This document shows, one piece after another, positions 6,478-6,491 of a stretch of DNA of 6,491 bases. The DNA lies in contig JAGCJD010000022.1 in NCBI GenBank assembly GCA_017648425.1, positions 1 to 6,491 of the forward strand, in the 5' to 3' direction. The notes beneath the pieces were generated by a model. It was not told the origin of the DNA and did no database searches. It was given only the letters and a program-made list of their open reading frames with translations. The position numbers and the translations under genes are program-made. The DNA is from Clostridia bacterium (lineage in GTDB: Bacteria; Bacillota; Clostridia; Oscillospirales; CAG-272). Position 1 is the first letter of the stretch. Every line of letters starts with the position of its first letter.

Positions 6478-6491
6478 CTTTGTACATTAAT

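Noticed and set aside
6478..6491. Possible -10-like ATTAAT at the upstream edge of eno
   Set aside because: It lies at the window edge with no room to see a -35 element, and it is very close to the ribosome binding site, so a promoter cannot be supported.
1..6491. A novel multi-gene system, defence island, mobile element or CRISPR array
   Set aside because: All but about 110 bases are accounted for by rpoB, rpoC and eno. No direct repeats with spacers, terminal inverted repeats, integrase or unknown genes are present.

Overview
The window is ordinary core genome, with no mobile element, CRISPR array, tRNA or rRNA visible. It holds the 3' part of rpoB (RNA polymerase beta), complete rpoC (beta'), a hairpin terminator, and a complete, convergently oriented eno (enolase). 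The organism looks like a low-to-mid GC Clostridia-type Firmicute. The evidence is an RpoC of 1183 residues with no large trigger-loop insertion, an acidic RpoB tail, AAAGGAG-type ribosome binding sites, a GTG start for rpoC, and protein motifs closest to Firmicutes as I remember them. I cannot name a genus from sequence alone.

Layout: positions 1-1530 (+) are the C-terminal about 509 codons of rpoB, whose start lies before the window. A 17-nt gap with a strong ribosome binding site leads into rpoC, 1548-5099 (+). A 10-bp GC-rich stem flanked by A and T tracts at 5108-5142 sits between the two convergent stop codons and can terminate transcription from both sides. eno occupies 5152-6462 (-), with a possible start two codons earlier at 6468. 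The last 29 bases hold the eno ribosome binding site and the edge of its upstream region. No gene-free stretch exceeds 60 bases.

How the genes work together: rpoB and rpoC are co-transcribed and their products form the catalytic core of RNA polymerase. Enolase is a glycolytic enzyme transcribed on its own from the opposite side, so its adjacency is positional rather than functional.

I found no previously undescribed system. The points worth a second look are within-protein departures from family consensus. RpoB carries an extra segment of about 52 residues near its C-terminus. RpoC has clustered substitutions in the bridge helix and nearby active-site elements. The eno gene has glycine codon use very unlike rpoB and a protein with two CxxC motifs. 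The str operon (rpsL-rpsG-fusA-tuf), often found after rpoC in Firmicutes, is absent from the position right after it.
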